This document shows positions 32,488 through 46,036 of a stretch of 64,000 nt of DNA, one piece after another. The stretch spans positions 1 to 64,000 of the forward strand of contig CAJNOI010000009.1 of the NCBI GenBank assembly GCA_905250115.1, read 5' to 3'. Origin of the DNA: Adineta steineri (Eukaryota > Rotifera > Eurotatoria > Adinetida > Adinetidae). The notes beneath the pieces are model-generated. The model did not search any database, was not told where the DNA came from, and saw nothing but the letters and a program-made list of their open reading frames with translations. How positions within the stretch are numbered: the first letter of the stretch is position 1; each line of letters starts with the position of its first letter. A program made the translations under genes and the position numbers.

Positions 32488-34092
32488 ATGAGTCTATTGA
32501 TTGCTTTAATACTACTTTTTTCTCTATCACTTTACGTCGAGTTTACTCAAGATGAAGTCACATATACTTCTGCATATGTACCAATAAATTATTTACATAA
32601 ATCTGATATATGTTCCATATTAAGTATTGCATTACCATTGAAAAATGATAGTAATTTCAAAATTCGTGTTGATACTCATCATAGTCGTCGAACAATGCTT
32701 TATTTTTTATTAGCAATTAAATCTAAATCAAATAATACACGTGTACTGCATTTTATTGATGAATGTTATCCAAAATTAAATTGGTCAATTGTTGAGAATC
32801 ATTATCATCATTTAAAAAATGTCGTAGAATTGTATCAAGCAAAATATCATGCAGAAAAATTAGGAAGTTATTGGGAACTAAAAATAGCTAATCATTTTTC
32901 TGGACCAATTCATTCTCGCAAATGTATAAATCGGCATCGTTCAAAGGGTTTTCAACCAGATGAACTCAAAATTTATTGGAATTATAATCAAATTTATTTA
33001 CTTCAATCATATTTTGAGTATAATCCAATAACAGATACTGATGCAAGAAATGCTCTATCAAAATCACCTGTTCATAAACGAAAGCATTCAGGCAAAATAC
33101 AATTTATTATATCAGGAATTCAACATGCTGTATTTAAAGTTCCTAAGAATAAACAAGTGATAGTATTAGATTTTGCCGATGAACGTATGCCTGGTGGTTA
33201 TTTTCTAGAAAATGCTATGACACAAGAAGAAGTTAGAATAATCATTTTATTATCAAATTTTCTTTATTGTTAATACAGGTTATTCTTTATAATTCGGATG
33301 GTTATCAAGCATTATTAGACCTAAAATATAAAATGATGGATGGTGGTTATATGTTACCTGAATACGGCGTTGCTTATATAAAACGAGTACGATTTTTTCA
33401 AAAGCAATCAAATAATGAACGTCTTACAGATTTAATAGTAGCTGCTTGTAAGTTGATTTACATACGTTCAATAAGATAAAGTATGATGGTAGCTAAAAAT
33501 GTTGTAAATTTCCTAGAAAAGAAAAGAAAACATCATAATAAAGCAGTAACTTAATAAAGTTGTTTATTTATATAATAAACATGTTCTAGTAATTCAATAT
33601 TCATGAATGTCACAAGGAACTTTATTGACTGACATATATCTAATTTTGTTTCGAATAAAAACAAACTATTTATTTATGTATTATTTTCTACTTATCATTT
33701 ACACGATTTCTAATACTTTTCGAAAACTGATGTAGATTTTTTTCTTTTGTATAGGCTATGATTTATCTGGTATGGGAGAAGGACTTTATATACCACCATT
33801 ATCTAATGATATGCAGCAGATACGTTCTCGTACTCTTCAAAAATTTCAAGCAATAATTGCTTCTGCTGTTGCTAATACAGAAGGCGATGGTGGTGATACA
33901 TATTTATTATTAGGACCTATTGGAACTGGTGCATTTAAGAATGATAAAAAAATGATAGCTGAATTATTTTTTGAAGTACTGAATAATCCTTTAATGAATT
34001 CATATCAATCTATACGATATGCGTTTGATCAAATTTGGTTTGTATCGACTGACAATCATCAAATATTTGAGGAAGTATTTAAAAACCATTAA
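32488..34092 (+). CDS. Microbial-type poly(ADP-ribose) glycohydrolase (TIGR02452-like macrodomain), possibly secretory
   Basis: Predicted to hydrolyse poly(ADP-ribose). Three exons, 32488-33231, 33279-33447 and 33755-34092, join to 416 residues. The C-terminal half has the TIGR02452 pattern: QVIVLDFADERMPGGYF, then the catalytic MTQEE (Glu pair at residues 247-248), and later LLLGPIGTGAFKND. The usual GGG-X6-8-QEE signature is present except that the third Gly is Tyr (PGGY). The N-terminus MSLLIALILLFSLSLYVEF looks like a signal peptide or anchor, which is unusual for a nuclear or cytosolic PARG activity. The first ~150 residues are unassigned, with an SRRTMLYFLLAI helix. This is the bacterial/fungal type, not the canonical animal PARG, so transfer is likely. 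Convergent with the lectin/CUB receptor gene (137 bases apart). Confidence 0.8.
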
Positions 34093-34228
34093 GAATTATA
34101 TTTGTATGAATTTTATTAAATAAAGAGAAAAAAACGATCCTACAAATGACATCTATTTATTTTCTTTTACAAAAAAACAAACAAGAAAAAAGTTCTATAT
34201 GTTTCTTTTTTTTCCGAAATAAGAAAAT

Positions 34229-37200
34229 TTAAATATATTCTGTAGTATAATATTTATGGGCATCTTTTTTTAATATCACATGTAATGGGTTGAATGGTAC
34301 TGTATTATGTGATGATGTATCGGCATATTCAGATATAACAACTGTTTCAATATTATTCGATTCTTGATTAACTAACGGTTGTTTTAAATGTGACGTACGT
34401 CGTGATTGTAACCCACTACCACATGTTGTTCCTTCATTTTCACTTGTTGTTGCATCAATTAAATTTGAATAAGCACTATGAATCGTATTATCTAAAGAAT
34501 ATCGTTTTTCTTCGATGTCATTTGGTAATAATGGATTTATTTCAACATTATTAGGGATAACAATAGCAGATATTGTTGTATTTTCACTTAATGGATTGAC
34601 AACAACTGTTCCTACAGGTTCTGGTATTGGATTAACATCAACAATTGTTGCTATGGGTTCAGGTATTGGATTAATATCAACAATTGCTACCGGTTCTGAT
34701 ACAGGATTAATTTCAGTTGTTGATTTCGTTTCTGATACTACAGGTACATCAGTAGTAGTAGTAGCAGGTTTGGCTGGATTTGATACTGCTAGTGATGCTG
34801 GTTTTAACGGAGCTTTAGGTTCTTCAGATGTATCAGCACCATAAATACCACTATCAGCTGCGGTTAATGCAGCTTTTGCTTCAGCCTTTGCACCTGTTGG
34901 ATCATTAGCTTTAAATCGGCTAGTATCACCTGCTGGTACAGTTCGTTCAGGAACTAATTTTTGTTTTGCTGCTGCTGCGGGTGGATTATTTTTTTGTTCA
35001 AGAAGTGGAGCTTTATCAGATGATTTACCAGGTGGTTTCGACGCAGTACTACTAGTCGCTGCAGACGCACTTTTCTTTCCAGTGCTAGAACCAGCTGAAG
35101 ATCGTCGTCTAAAATTACAGAAAAACATTAGATTGATTTTGCAATATATCAAGTTCAATACCAAAAATAAAAACGAGACTATCATTCAAGTGTTTTTTTT
35201 TCTATTCATAAATACAGCTCAGACAATATGAATTACTTATAAGCCTTTCTTCCTGAAATACTCTAAAAAAGTATATACAATAACTAAGCCATTTAGATTG
35301 CATCGGAATTTTTGTTCTTCGATGTGTTTATTGTCATAAGTAATAAATCAAGTAAGACAGACTTATGAGAATTTATTGTTTTTGACTTTTGTTTAGACTT
35401 CTATTGTGATCTACTTATGGGAAAAACAACTGTACTAAACTTTGAATTACTTAAAGTAGTTCCCTAATGAGTTGTAGCACTCTTTTTCTTTCTCTCAACA
35501 TGTCACTTTGATTGTACTCTAACAAAAGATAAAGATACGATCTGAAAGTCCGCAATGAAAAGAGACAAATTCAATTTCTATCTAACGTCATTCGAATGAA
35601 GACAACAACTAACGAGAGACAAAGAGAAAAGAACGAATCTTAAATTAGGTTTTCTTTCCTTCCTTCTATTTAATAGATTCTTTTAAAGATTGATAACAGT
35701 AGTTTATTTTGAATTGAATGAAATTCTGATTATATTAATAATTATTACCTTTTAATAAAAATAAAAATGATAATTCCAGCAGCTACTATACAAAGTAAAG
35801 CAATTACACCAGCAATAATTCCAATAATAACTTCTAAGAGAATAAAAAAAAAATTTTCTTGCAAAATAACTTTTAATAAAGAATTGTTTTTTTAACCTTT
35901 TCTAAAAAATCGCTTTGTTGTTGTTATTGTTCCATTACCATATCTTATATCACTTTCATTTAACGATGGTATTATGATTGTTGTTGGTATAATAGTTGTT
36001 GATGATTGTACGGATATAACTGACGGTATAGATCCTTTGCCTATTGAATCAATAGCAAGTCCATCGGAATTATATTGAGAACGTGTTGTAGCTGGGACAA
36101 CTAATTAAAAATAAATGGAAATTTTAAATAATCTATTTTTTGTTTCAAAATCTTTCTACTTTTATATCGAATTTTAAAAAATCTTGGTTTTTTTGATATA
36201 CTTGTTCGTAAAGATATATATAAGGAATTTGAAGAAATAAGATAACGTGCATTAGGTAATGGATTATTTAATGAACGATCAGCACCACACCATGTATGAT
36301 ATCCTTTCCAATTAAGATTTTTACTATCATCCAATGATGAATCGTAGCCAAGAATTTCAATAAATTCACTACGACATTTAATTGTTTCTTGTAAACGTAT
36401 TTGAATTGGAGATAATTCAATATACATAGAAGATTCAGCTTCTAAAAATACGAAAAAAAAAAATTTACAAAAAAAAAAGAAAAAAAATTCAAACCGATAG
36501 TCATTGAGCATGTTAAATTATCACCCATTGGATGTGGATATGCTGGTGAGAGAATATATCCATATAATGTATTTCGAATAGGCATTGTATCTGTACACAT
36601 TGTATGAACTAAAAATATATTCTTATTATTTATTTCAATTGAAAAAAAAAGATTAATATTTACTTTGTATACAAGTATATTGAACAAAAAAATATGTTGG
36701 TGCATAGGATTTATCACCACATTGTACATAATCTCGACTAGATATTTCAATCGAACATGTTTTATTTCCTTCACATGACGAACCATCAATAAATGCTTGA
36801 CAATTTACAAGATATTCTGAATGATCATCGGGTTCACACATTCCTGTACGTCGATATACTTTACGTATTGATATATCAGTTAATAAAGCACGTTCGTCAG
36901 AACAAGATATTTGATGATGACCTTCTTCTGTTGCACACCAAAATCTATCATATGTTTTTGATGCAACTAATTAAAAAATTAAAAAAAAAGAATAATAAGA
37001 AGCTTGTCTAAATATATTAATAGAATTTTTGATGTATTCGAGAAGAAAAAAAAAATTTTATTATAGTAATTCAGTATAGACTATAGCCTATCGGATAGGA
37101 CAAAACAATTTTGGATCCGACGAATTCATAGTTTCAAGTAGAAGTCGATTGTAACTTAATTATTGTAATATCATTGTTGAAATTGTTTATGAAATATATG

Positions 37201-37668
37201 GAGTGTACTAGTTACCGATAAAAATATGCGACAAAAAAAATATTTTCAGAATAAATCTATCAGATTTAAATGGAGAAACAATTCATTAATATAATTAACA
37301 ATACAATTAAGATCCAGCTCGAAAAAAACAATATTTTATCTAGGGTTTTACTCTAAAAATGTATATTATTAGTTTTTCTTACTCAAATAAAATGACTTAA
37401 TTTTCAACTAATGAAAAATCATACTTCTCTTTTAAATATAATCTATGTCAATGCATCTATTTGTTAACATTATTTTAGATATCTTATCGATAAAATCGAT
37501 CTATTGTTTCATTGATAGATGAAGCATAGATATGTCATGATGGCATATATATCATAAAAAGTGATAAATATTCAATTCAATAAACAAATAACACATACCT
37601 AATTGAGAGCAATAGTACAAACTGGTAACAAAGGCCAGGATGTACTCAGGCCGAAGCCATACCATCAT
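34229..37668 (-). CDS. Single-pass receptor with SUEL galactose-lectin and CUB-like domains
   Basis: Seven exons on the minus strand: 37599-37668, 36664-36966, 36495-36608, 36160-36441, 35897-36100, 35749-35833 and 34229-35108; 645 residues in frame. Signal peptide (EYILAFVTSLYYCSQL). SUEL/Gal-lectin domain with SCSDERALLTDISIRKVYRR, CEPDDHSEYLVNCQAFIDG, CSIEISS and VQYTC. Then a CUB-like region (NTLYGYILSPAYPHPMG, CSMTI, EFIEILGYDSS, RYLISSNSLYISLRT), a Thr/Ile-rich stalk, a transmembrane helix (EVIIGIIAGVIALLCIVAAG) and a long cytoplasmic tail. The tail is Ala/Pro-rich and has four or five near-repeats of NPIPEPVxTIVDV. The layout recalls the EVA-1 type of lectin receptor, but the CUB part and the tail differ. 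The first exon was found through its GT donor and frame. Confidence 0.83.
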
Positions 37669-39383
37669 CCTACATCGGATGTATGCCTCCTATGTGCTTA
37701 GTTGTTTTCTACTCTAATTATTATCATTGCTTACAATGATAAAATCATTGTGATACAGTTCAGATCTAGAAGAAGAAAAAGAAAAAAAGAAGTAGAATGT
37801 TAATTATTATTACAGAAGTAATTTTTTTCTATTGAAAAAAAAAACCATCAATTCTCTTGAGAATCTACATATGTATATATACGTATGTAGACATAAAAAT
37901 GATTATATTGGTACTTTTGAAGTACTTATATACTAAACATCAAAGGGGTTCAAGGAAAAACATAACATGATTATAATCAACATAGAGTTGTTTTTACTAA
38001 TAGAAGGAAAATATGTTTTATTTATCAGCTTATGCAATTATCAGTCGTATTTTAGCAATATGATAACAAGATATACATGCTTAGTCTGCTGCATGTCCAT
38101 TCTGATTATGCGCCCTTGTACGCCAAATCATTTACAGATCTCTTCATTTTTCTCGTTTATTTTCATAACATACAAACGGATCGTTGTTTCTTGCTATCAT
38201 CAGTTCTATACAAAAGCTCTATCTTCCCCCTCCTCCCTCTCTCTCTCTATGCTATGCTATGTTCTATCCTAACACATTGGTGCATCTTGAAAGCAATCGA
38301 CATAATGAGTCGACGAATTGTTTTGATTATAGACTATGGGTTACTCTAGGCAGTATATTCATCAAATGATGAGAAAGCGGAATCTTCTGAATACTTTAGG
38401 ATTTTTAGTCGTAATGATTATCATTTTCTTTTTATCTAATAGAACAAAAAAAAAGTAAAATACTATTAGAAAAAAAACGAGAATATATGTTTTTTTCTCC
38501 TTCGAAGTCTCCTCGCATTAGTCAAATAAACAAATAAATAAAGCACACATAGATTGAATTGCTTACATGCGCGCAAAAAAATTTGTTTTCATATAGTAGA
38601 CTAAGCGATTTAATTTGACAATGCACGCGTGAATAGCGGGATATAATTGACTGATGATGATAGGAAGATCACTCTCAATCAGTTTCTGTCATTTTATATT
38701 ATAAATTCAAATTTGAAGAAGATCGATGTCATTTGTATTGTAGTTTCTTTTTTCTTTTTTTTATATAAATGCAGATGTAAATATCATAAAAAACGATGTG
38801 TGTTTATATTTATTCTATACATGAACATTTTCTGACTATAATTTGTCATCATGATATATATATATACACAAAATGACAGATGATAATTTATTTTTTTCAC
38901 GTGTATCGAATAGAAAGTTATGATAAATAACTTACGTCAATTTAAACTCGTCTATTTTCTAACATTAAAAGTAATTAGAAAATACGTACGCGAATATTTA
39001 GAGATGTTTTATTGATTATACATTGTTATTAGTAAAAATAGTTGATGAAAATGATGTTAGAATAGATGAAAAAAGGATCTTGTTGAGCTGTGCATACGCG
39101 ATTGTTGCTAAAACATAGTGAAAAAAAGCTATCAGAACGAGAGAGAGGGAGAGAGAGACAGAGAAAGAGAAAGACACGAAGGATAGAGAGAATTTATTCT
39201 TTCTTCTGTGTTCTACCCGGAAAAGCGACGAGAGCAATGTTAATAGAATGTAGAATGGAATGTGAAATGAATGTGTCGGTTCTGTAAAAAAGAACTAGAG
39301 AATAGAAAGAAAAGGAACTGTTTTCATTATTGAAATATCTTTACACATTAGAATACATTTATTGATATATTTATATTGTATAC

Positions 39384-39419
<36 letters not shown>

Positions 39420-41206
39420 ATATTTAAAGAGCGTGAGGGAGAAAAAAAAGATTGATATGTATTTCCGTTCAAGACTAATCGCAAAAAACGCAATAGTATT
39501 AGGAAAAAAAAGCTATAGATCTATTTTGTGACGATGATAATATCGTAAAGGAAAAAAAAAACTCAATCATGCAAATTTATGATTATTCTTAAGGAGATGA
39601 ATGCACTAGAAAAGATTTAGTTAGACTATGACGAGTAGTTCAAAGAGAAAAAGAAAAAGGAGTAAACACGTACACAAAGTCCAATTAAGGCCGAAATTTC
39701 TTCTTATTGGAACACCTAAATAGAGAAGGAAAAAGAGGAGCGGAAGGATGGCACTCGATGAAAAATCGAACTCAACAAGTTAAGAGAGGCCTAAGACGAC
39801 GAAGCTGACAAAGGAAAAGCATTGGATGTATGTGCTGATTGGCTTCAATCAAAAAAGGATTCTTATACTATCATATTGTCTACACTTAGAAATTCCAAAA
39901 AAAAAAAAGTACAAAGATGATCGACATCGCTAAAGAAATATTCCTTTCTCTTTATGAACGAAATCTCTTGGGAAAAGAATGTCCGTTCATTTATTGATAC
40001 GTGCTATAGAAAAACTTATTTTCCTATGTTTCAGCTCACTGCCATTTCTTTTCTCTTCTATGATATCAATAATAGTTTGACGGAAACAAGGAATATATAA
40101 AAAGCACGCATTTTATTTCTGCATACGCTATCTTAAATGAGAACAAAGAACCTTGATTTGTCAAGCAATTCTTTTTTTTTTTGTACTATGTAATGCATCG
40201 AAGAAAACACCAACATTACGAATAGTTCGCCGGCAACGACGAGAATCGATCAAAATTATTTTGTCGTCTAGTACGATTTTGCTGTTTCCTAGCTGTCTGT
40301 CTGTTTTCTTTTGTGAGTGAGTGCATATAACAAATAAGAAGACGAAGAAAAAAGAGAGAGAGAGAAAGCACTAAACAAGTTGATGACAACGACTTTATGT
40401 GTGAATCTCCCGTCCCTACAATGATGGTCACGATATCATAACAACATATCTATATATACAACGATATGGAAACGCAAGAGAACATCTAAAGAACACTATG
40501 TCCGCTGCCGCTGGCTACTTGTTCGCCTGACTATATTAAATTGCATATACACTTTATCAATCAGTCTTTTCTGTTTCTTTATACTTTATTCTCGTTAACA
40601 CGCTAATTGAGGGGCGGTCGACATGTAGTAGACTGCAATTTGAGAGATTCATTTTGGCTTTTTTTTTTTTTTCTTTTACTAAAGACAAGCGCGAATGAAA
40701 GTCAAGAAAAGCGCAAGTAGGATGAATGACGATAGTAAAGAAAAACGAGAGAGTGCATCAAATAATCGATTTTGGCTCGACTTTTCCGCATTGTCGTTTT
40801 GCGTCCGCACATCCGTAGTAAAAAAGAAAAAAAGGGAAAAAGATGATATAGAGAGGAAAAAATCGATCTTCTACCATGACAAGTTAGTAAATGGGTTATT
40901 GTTATATATGGAAGAAATAGTCATATACTTCTATGTAATTGTTTTTACTCTTGAGTATATCTTTTCTTTTTTTTCTTCTTCTCCTCTAGTTTTATACACA
41001 ATTATACACAGGTTTTGATTTCCCTTGTGATACTAAAAAAAGAAAGTCAACAATAAATATGAACAAAATAATCTTTTATTAAACAAAACCAATCATCTTT
41101 TCATATTATTAATATACAATATCTATTATGTGTGTGATATACAGAGAGACAATAGTTTACACAAAAAAAAAGAAATAATTACATAAGTAAATACATTTCA
41201 TTTCAA
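37669..41206. other. Long intergenic region, no gene recognised
   Basis: About 3.5 kb, the longest gene-free stretch. Purine-rich runs (39138-39172, 40341-40370), a TA/TG microsatellite (39382-39420) and several short open frames made of simple sequence. It should include the promoter of the lectin/CUB receptor. No conserved protein, RNA gene or transposon end was identified. Confidence 0.5.
39382..39420. repeat. (TA)n(TG)n microsatellite
   Basis: About nine TA units followed directly by about nine TG units. Confidence 0.9.
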
Positions 41207-41878
41207 TTAATAATTAACTTCTTCACGACGACCAAATTTTAGAATCAATGTGCTAAAAACAAACACACATACTAAGTATAATACATCGAATAGGATGACA
41301 AACCTGATGAAGATAATAAGATTTTGAACAAATATCATAACTATTGGATAGAGATTTCCTTGTTTATGAGAAATATAGTAACCAAATAATAACCAAGCAC
41401 TCGCAATTAATGAACCGAATGCAAGTAAAAATGAAATGAAAAGAAGACTTCGTGCGCCTATAAAATAGAAGATGTAATCTTATTTGATATATAATTTAAC
41501 AATATACCAAATTGGCCAAGACAATTGTCTTCATTAGTATCACCAAGAACTTGTGAATTCGATATAGAATTGGCTCTAATTTAAATCTATTAGTAAATTA
41601 TTTTATTAAAAAATTTTTTTATTCAACTTACAAAATAAGTGCAAATGTAGCAACAATACCAATTATATAGTAAATTTTGTTGAAATCTGATTTTAATGGA
41701 TATTGATAAGTTAGATCAATAATTATCCACCAAGCAAATGCAAACTAAAGATAAATATATAAAAAATGACTAATTATTCTGTAATTTTTCATACGAGAGC
41801 ACCAGATAGAATTGAGGCAATTGCATTTCGATTAAAATATTTATGCAAGTCAAGTTTCTTATTAACTGAATCTAACAT
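41207..41878 (-). CDS. TMEM50: TMEM50-like four-helix membrane protein
   Basis: Small ER/endosomal membrane protein of the TMEM50A/B (UPF0220) family; molecular function poorly known. Five minus-strand exons: 41795-41878, 41632-41744, 41508-41575, 41304-41457 and 41207-41252. They total 155 codons with stop, giving 154 residues against about 157 in human TMEM50A. Family landmarks: [62 protein letters not shown] and the C-terminal [10 protein letters not shown]. The small exon sizes hide it from simple reading-frame searches. Divergently transcribed from TSR2. Confidence 0.93.
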
Positions 41879-42064
41879 TTTGTTTTTTATGAATATAAAT
41901 TTTTATCGATTTGATCTATTGTATTCATTTATCATTTGCGGAATGATTTATTTAATCCAATCAAAATGAAATTACACCTAGCGCTGTTTAAAAAAGAAGA
42001 GGACAATACAACGACGGTTAGAAATGGAGATTAAGAAAGAAATTTTATTTCTTTTTGAATCATC
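41879..42064. promoter_or_regulatory. Shared promoter region of the divergent TMEM50/TSR2 pair
   Basis: Only 186 bases separate the two start codons, so both promoters and 5' leaders must fit here. No specific site was identified; inferred from layout alone. Confidence 0.5.
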
Positions 42065-42622
42065 ATGTCTTTATTATCAACTATTGATCCAATTATTCGA
42101 TCGATATTTTCCCGATGGACAGCTTTACAATTAGCAGTAAGTCATTCAATGGGTGGTTCAGAAAGTGAATCGAAATATGAAGCATTTATAAATGCATTTG
42201 GTGAATATCTTACACGAAATATTCGAAATACGCCAACAATATCACTTCATGAAAGTGATATTCAAGAATATTTAGATGAAATTCTTGATGAAGAATTCAA
42301 TACTGTTTTGGATGACGGGTCAAGTTATGAATTAGCACAATTATTTGTTCGATATATTCAGTTAATTTTACAAGGAAAACTAAATGATGTTCAACAAGAA
42401 TTACAATTACAACAATCTATGGCTTCATCTATTCAAACATCTAGTCGAAATGAAAATAATGATGATGATAGTTCAACATCCGATGATAGTGATGACGATG
42501 ATGATGATATGATTGAAGAGGAAGAAGATGAACAACAACGTCAACAAGGGAAAACACAATCAATGGATGTTGATGAAGATGGATGGACGACTGTTCATCG
42601 AAAAACCGGTGGAAAGAAATAA
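42065..42622 (+). CDS. TSR2: Pre-rRNA-processing protein TSR2
   Basis: Chaperone for ribosomal protein eS26 and 20S pre-rRNA maturation in other eukaryotes. Single exon, 185 residues. Landmarks of the family: FSRWTALQLAVSHSMGG near the N-terminus, LDEILDEEFNTVLDDGS, a helix ending in ELAQLFVRYIQLILQGK, an acidic Asp/Glu-rich stretch (SDDSDDDDDDMIEEEEDE) and the C-terminal DEDGWTTVHRK, equivalent to the conserved DEDGWxxV. The claudin-like gene starts 99 bases downstream on the same strand. Confidence 0.9.
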   Translation: MSLLSTIDPIIRSIFSRWTALQLAVSHSMGGSESESKYEAFINAFGEYLTRNIRNTPTISLHESDIQEYLDEILDEEFNTVLDDGSSYELAQLFVRYIQLILQGKLNDVQQELQLQQSMASSIQTSSRNENNDDDSSTSDDSDDDDDDMIEEEEDEQQRQQGKTQSMDVDEDGWTTVHRKTGGKK

Positions 42623-42721
42623 TGTCAAAGAAAATCTTGTTTTTTGTTTTCCGTTATTTGTTAAAAGTTTCTTCATTTTTATTGGTATTAGAATAAAATA
42701 GAAGATAAGATTATTTTCTAG

Positions 42722-43611
42722 ATGGGCATTTTTCGTTTTGGAAATGCTGAATATTCAACACATTTTTTTGTTGGAACAATTTTTATGTTTTTAAGTACAT
42801 TATGTTGTATATCAGCATTTGCATCACCTTATTGGACAAAACGTTATCTCGATACACCAAAAGATTTTCAAAATATTGGTTTATGGGAATTATGTTTATA
42901 TAAATATCGTCATTATAAAGATGATTTACAAATTCCATATACTGGTTGTTTTTGGTTTTGGACAAATGAAATGTATCGTTTTCGTGATTGGATTATTCCA
43001 CGTAAAAAAATTTCAATTAGAAAATAAGAATTTATTGTTTATTTGTTTTTATATATAGCTTGGTTTAAATGGGTACAAGCATTTGCAACGCTAGGATTTA
43101 TCTTTACTATAGCAACGATTTCAAGTTTAGCTGTGGCAGTTTTTTCAGCATTTCGTTGGCAATGGCGATATCAATTAATCTGGTCTATTCTATCATTTGT
43201 TATTTGTAAGTATTAACAATTTTTTATTTATACAAATGAACTACTAAAAGATTTGTTATTTCAGTCGCATGTGAATTAATTTCTTTGTGTATCTATGGTG
43301 TTTATAGTCAAGATCGTCTTTGGATGCCACGACCTGAATTTAATTATTTGTCATATAGTTATTGGATTGAAGCTGCTGCGCTTATTTTTGCTTTGGGTGC
43401 TTGTAAGTTTAAGAAAGAAATAATTCGAATTAAAAAGATTGTTATTTGTTTAGGTACATTATTCGCTGCTGACATTCAATTTTTACGTGAACCATATGAT
43501 GATTATATTGATGACAAACATTATCATGATGCACTTCCTTATTCACCATCAAATGGTTCTCATCTTCAATTAACTCAAGGACGTAATCGTTTTTCGCAAT
43601 ACGAAGTATAA
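42722..43611 (+). CDS. Claudin-like tetraspan membrane protein
   Basis: Four exons, 42722-43001, 43059-43205, 43265-43402 and 43454-43611, join to 240 residues. Four hydrophobic segments: VGTIFMFLSTLCCISAFASP, a middle pair beginning VQAFATLGFIFTIATISSLA and LIWSILSFVIF, and AAALIFALGACTLFAAD. The first extracellular loop contains SPYWTK and GLWELC, matching the W..GLW..C signature of the PMP22/claudin superfamily, and a second Cys (YTGC). Likely a septate-junction or tetraspan membrane protein; exact subgroup uncertain. The short cytoplasmic tail has no clear PDZ motif beyond the end QYEV, which fits a class II-like PDZ ligand. Confidence 0.8.
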
Positions 43612-46036
43612 ATATTATTTACATATCAATCAATCAATTTAATCAAAACATTCCGAAAAATTCTCTTCTTTTTTGTACATTTATATTCAATTCTCAATCT
43701 TTTTACATGTAGCATTTTTTTCTGTTATTGGACTCTTTTGAGTTTGAATACCTTTTGTATTATTTGATTTGGATGAATAATGATTTCATGTTAGATTTAG
43801 TTTTACATCTGAAATAAATAAATATATTTCCAGATATTGAACAAAAATAAATAAATGTTAGTTGTTTAAATTAAATATCTAATAAAATCATTTCGTAGAA
43901 TAATAATTTTCCTAGAATATAATCGGTCTTCTTTTTTTGAGTTTTATCAAATTCTCAATACATATTCTATATAGAACACATGTGCTTTAGCATTCATGTA
44001 CAAAGAATCTATATCGTTTTATTAGGAAGATATCACTAATCCAAATCTAAAGACTGAATATCGAGATACTGTGCGGATTTTGATGATATAAACAATCTAG
44101 TTAAGTAGAATGATATTATAATGCAAGTTATTAATTGAGAAAGGTTCTGCTGGGGATTATTTATTTATTGATATCATTGTGTTTGACATCTGTTAGCTTC
44201 TACGAAAATTTCTGTTTAACAGGTGACCTAGAATATGCACTTCATTCTTATCTATTCCATCTATAATTGATTTTCGCAAAAATAATCTTATTCGAGGTAG
44301 ATAGAAAAATTAGTTTTAATATACTCTAATAAATTAGACAGATTCCCGCACGGTAGAAACATCTATGACAGAAAATCAATGTATTATTTATACTAGTTAT
44401 GAATATTTGTAATAATATTAAAAGACCGAATATCACATTTTCTTTCATCGCACAATGAATAAAGATATACAAGAAAATCGTACACTCATTTTTTACAAAC
44501 AAATATGATGAAATAAACACATTTCATTATTTTAAGTACCCCTTCGAACAATATACTAATGTATTTTTTTTCTAAAAGAAAGATTCTTTCAAGCATAGAC
44601 TTTACTCTTCATAGAATATATTCTTATTTAAGAAAAATCTTTTAACTAGGCATGTGGTGAAATTATTATTCTTCAAGCATAGAAAGACATTTTTTGTGAA
44701 GAAAAGAAACGATTTCTTTCTGTTAATGTTCGACTATATATGTATGTGTGAGTACGATATATTTGAAATGAGAACACAAGAACACTAACTAACTATAATA
44801 GAAGAAATAGAAAAAGAAGAACAACAGAGAGAGGAAACTCCATGTATATATATGTATCAAATAATATATATACGCAATAACCGATAGTGTGACCATCGAC
44901 CACGCACTGACATGATGGAGTTGAAAAGAAGAGAAAGAGAAAAGAGAAGAAGCAGGTTAAAATGAAATAAGGAAAATATACTATAATGTTCTATAACATC
45001 AACACTTTCAAGCATACCGTCAGAGTAGTAGTTACATACTGCCGGAAGACAGTCTTGTCAAAAAAATTACATTTTCGACACCTTTGTTTCAAGGATTTTG
45101 CAAATAAATTGTTTTTAACAGAACTCACATATTAAAAAACCACTCGAAGTAGATGGTTCTCTTGACAAAAAACTCAATGCAAACAGGTAAATATTTAAAT
45201 CCTTAATGAAACTAAATGTATCGATAAAATAAGGATGATTAAGTGATATGTTTATTATAAATGAACTATACCCAAACACATAGAATCGAAATTTTATTAT
45301 GATGATTTGAATAGAGTCAGTCTTTGACAAGATATATCTTTTATTAATTAATAGTAAGTGAGTTTATCATTACGAACTTTAGGATAGAATTACTACATGA
45401 ATATGTAAATAAAAAACTATTGTAAAACATGATGATGATTGATATCAAACATAGAATACATTATAAGAAAAATACTTTAAGTGATACTTATTGATTTTTA
45501 TTTTTAACAAAGAAACTCTTGAAAATATGTAAACTTTACTGATTATTATTGTTGCGTAATAAGACATTACATATATCAAGAATAAATAAAATGCGCAGAA
45601 GTACTAATAAATTCTCAAGAATCCTCTCACCATACTTCACTGCAAACAATCTCTTTACAACAATGAACTTTCTCTATGTATATACACGAAGTCTTTCAGA
45701 ATTGATTACAACCATATATATCACACTGAATTCTGCTTCATAAAGTTATTACTTCTAATACATGTAAAAAGATATTGAATTAAATCAAAAGAAAAATCTG
45801 ATTTTTTTTGTTTGTTCAAACACCATTTTTTTTCTTATTGAAACAAATCACTATTTGTTACCTATTTATAGACGGATATATAAAAACTAATTCATTTTCT
45901 TTTGAAAGACACAAGTAATCAAAAGAAAAGATTTTTCTTTGATAGCATAACAAAGAAATTCATTATTCTTTCTATTTTAGGAATCTTATGAAATAGAAAT
46001 AAATAACATACTATGGATTAGTTTATTCATCTTGTC
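43612..46036. other. Intergenic, nothing recognised
   Basis: About 2.4 kb of AT-rich DNA. Several short open frames have no recognisable domain. No repeat pair was identified by eye. Confidence 0.5.

Noticed and set aside
37967-38369. Overlapping open frames in three plus-strand phases
   Set aside because: Driven by CT-rich sequence; no start context, splice frame or domain.
39016-39287. Open frames on both strands at a GA/CT tract
   Set aside because: Simple-sequence artefact (GAGAGA/TCTCTC).
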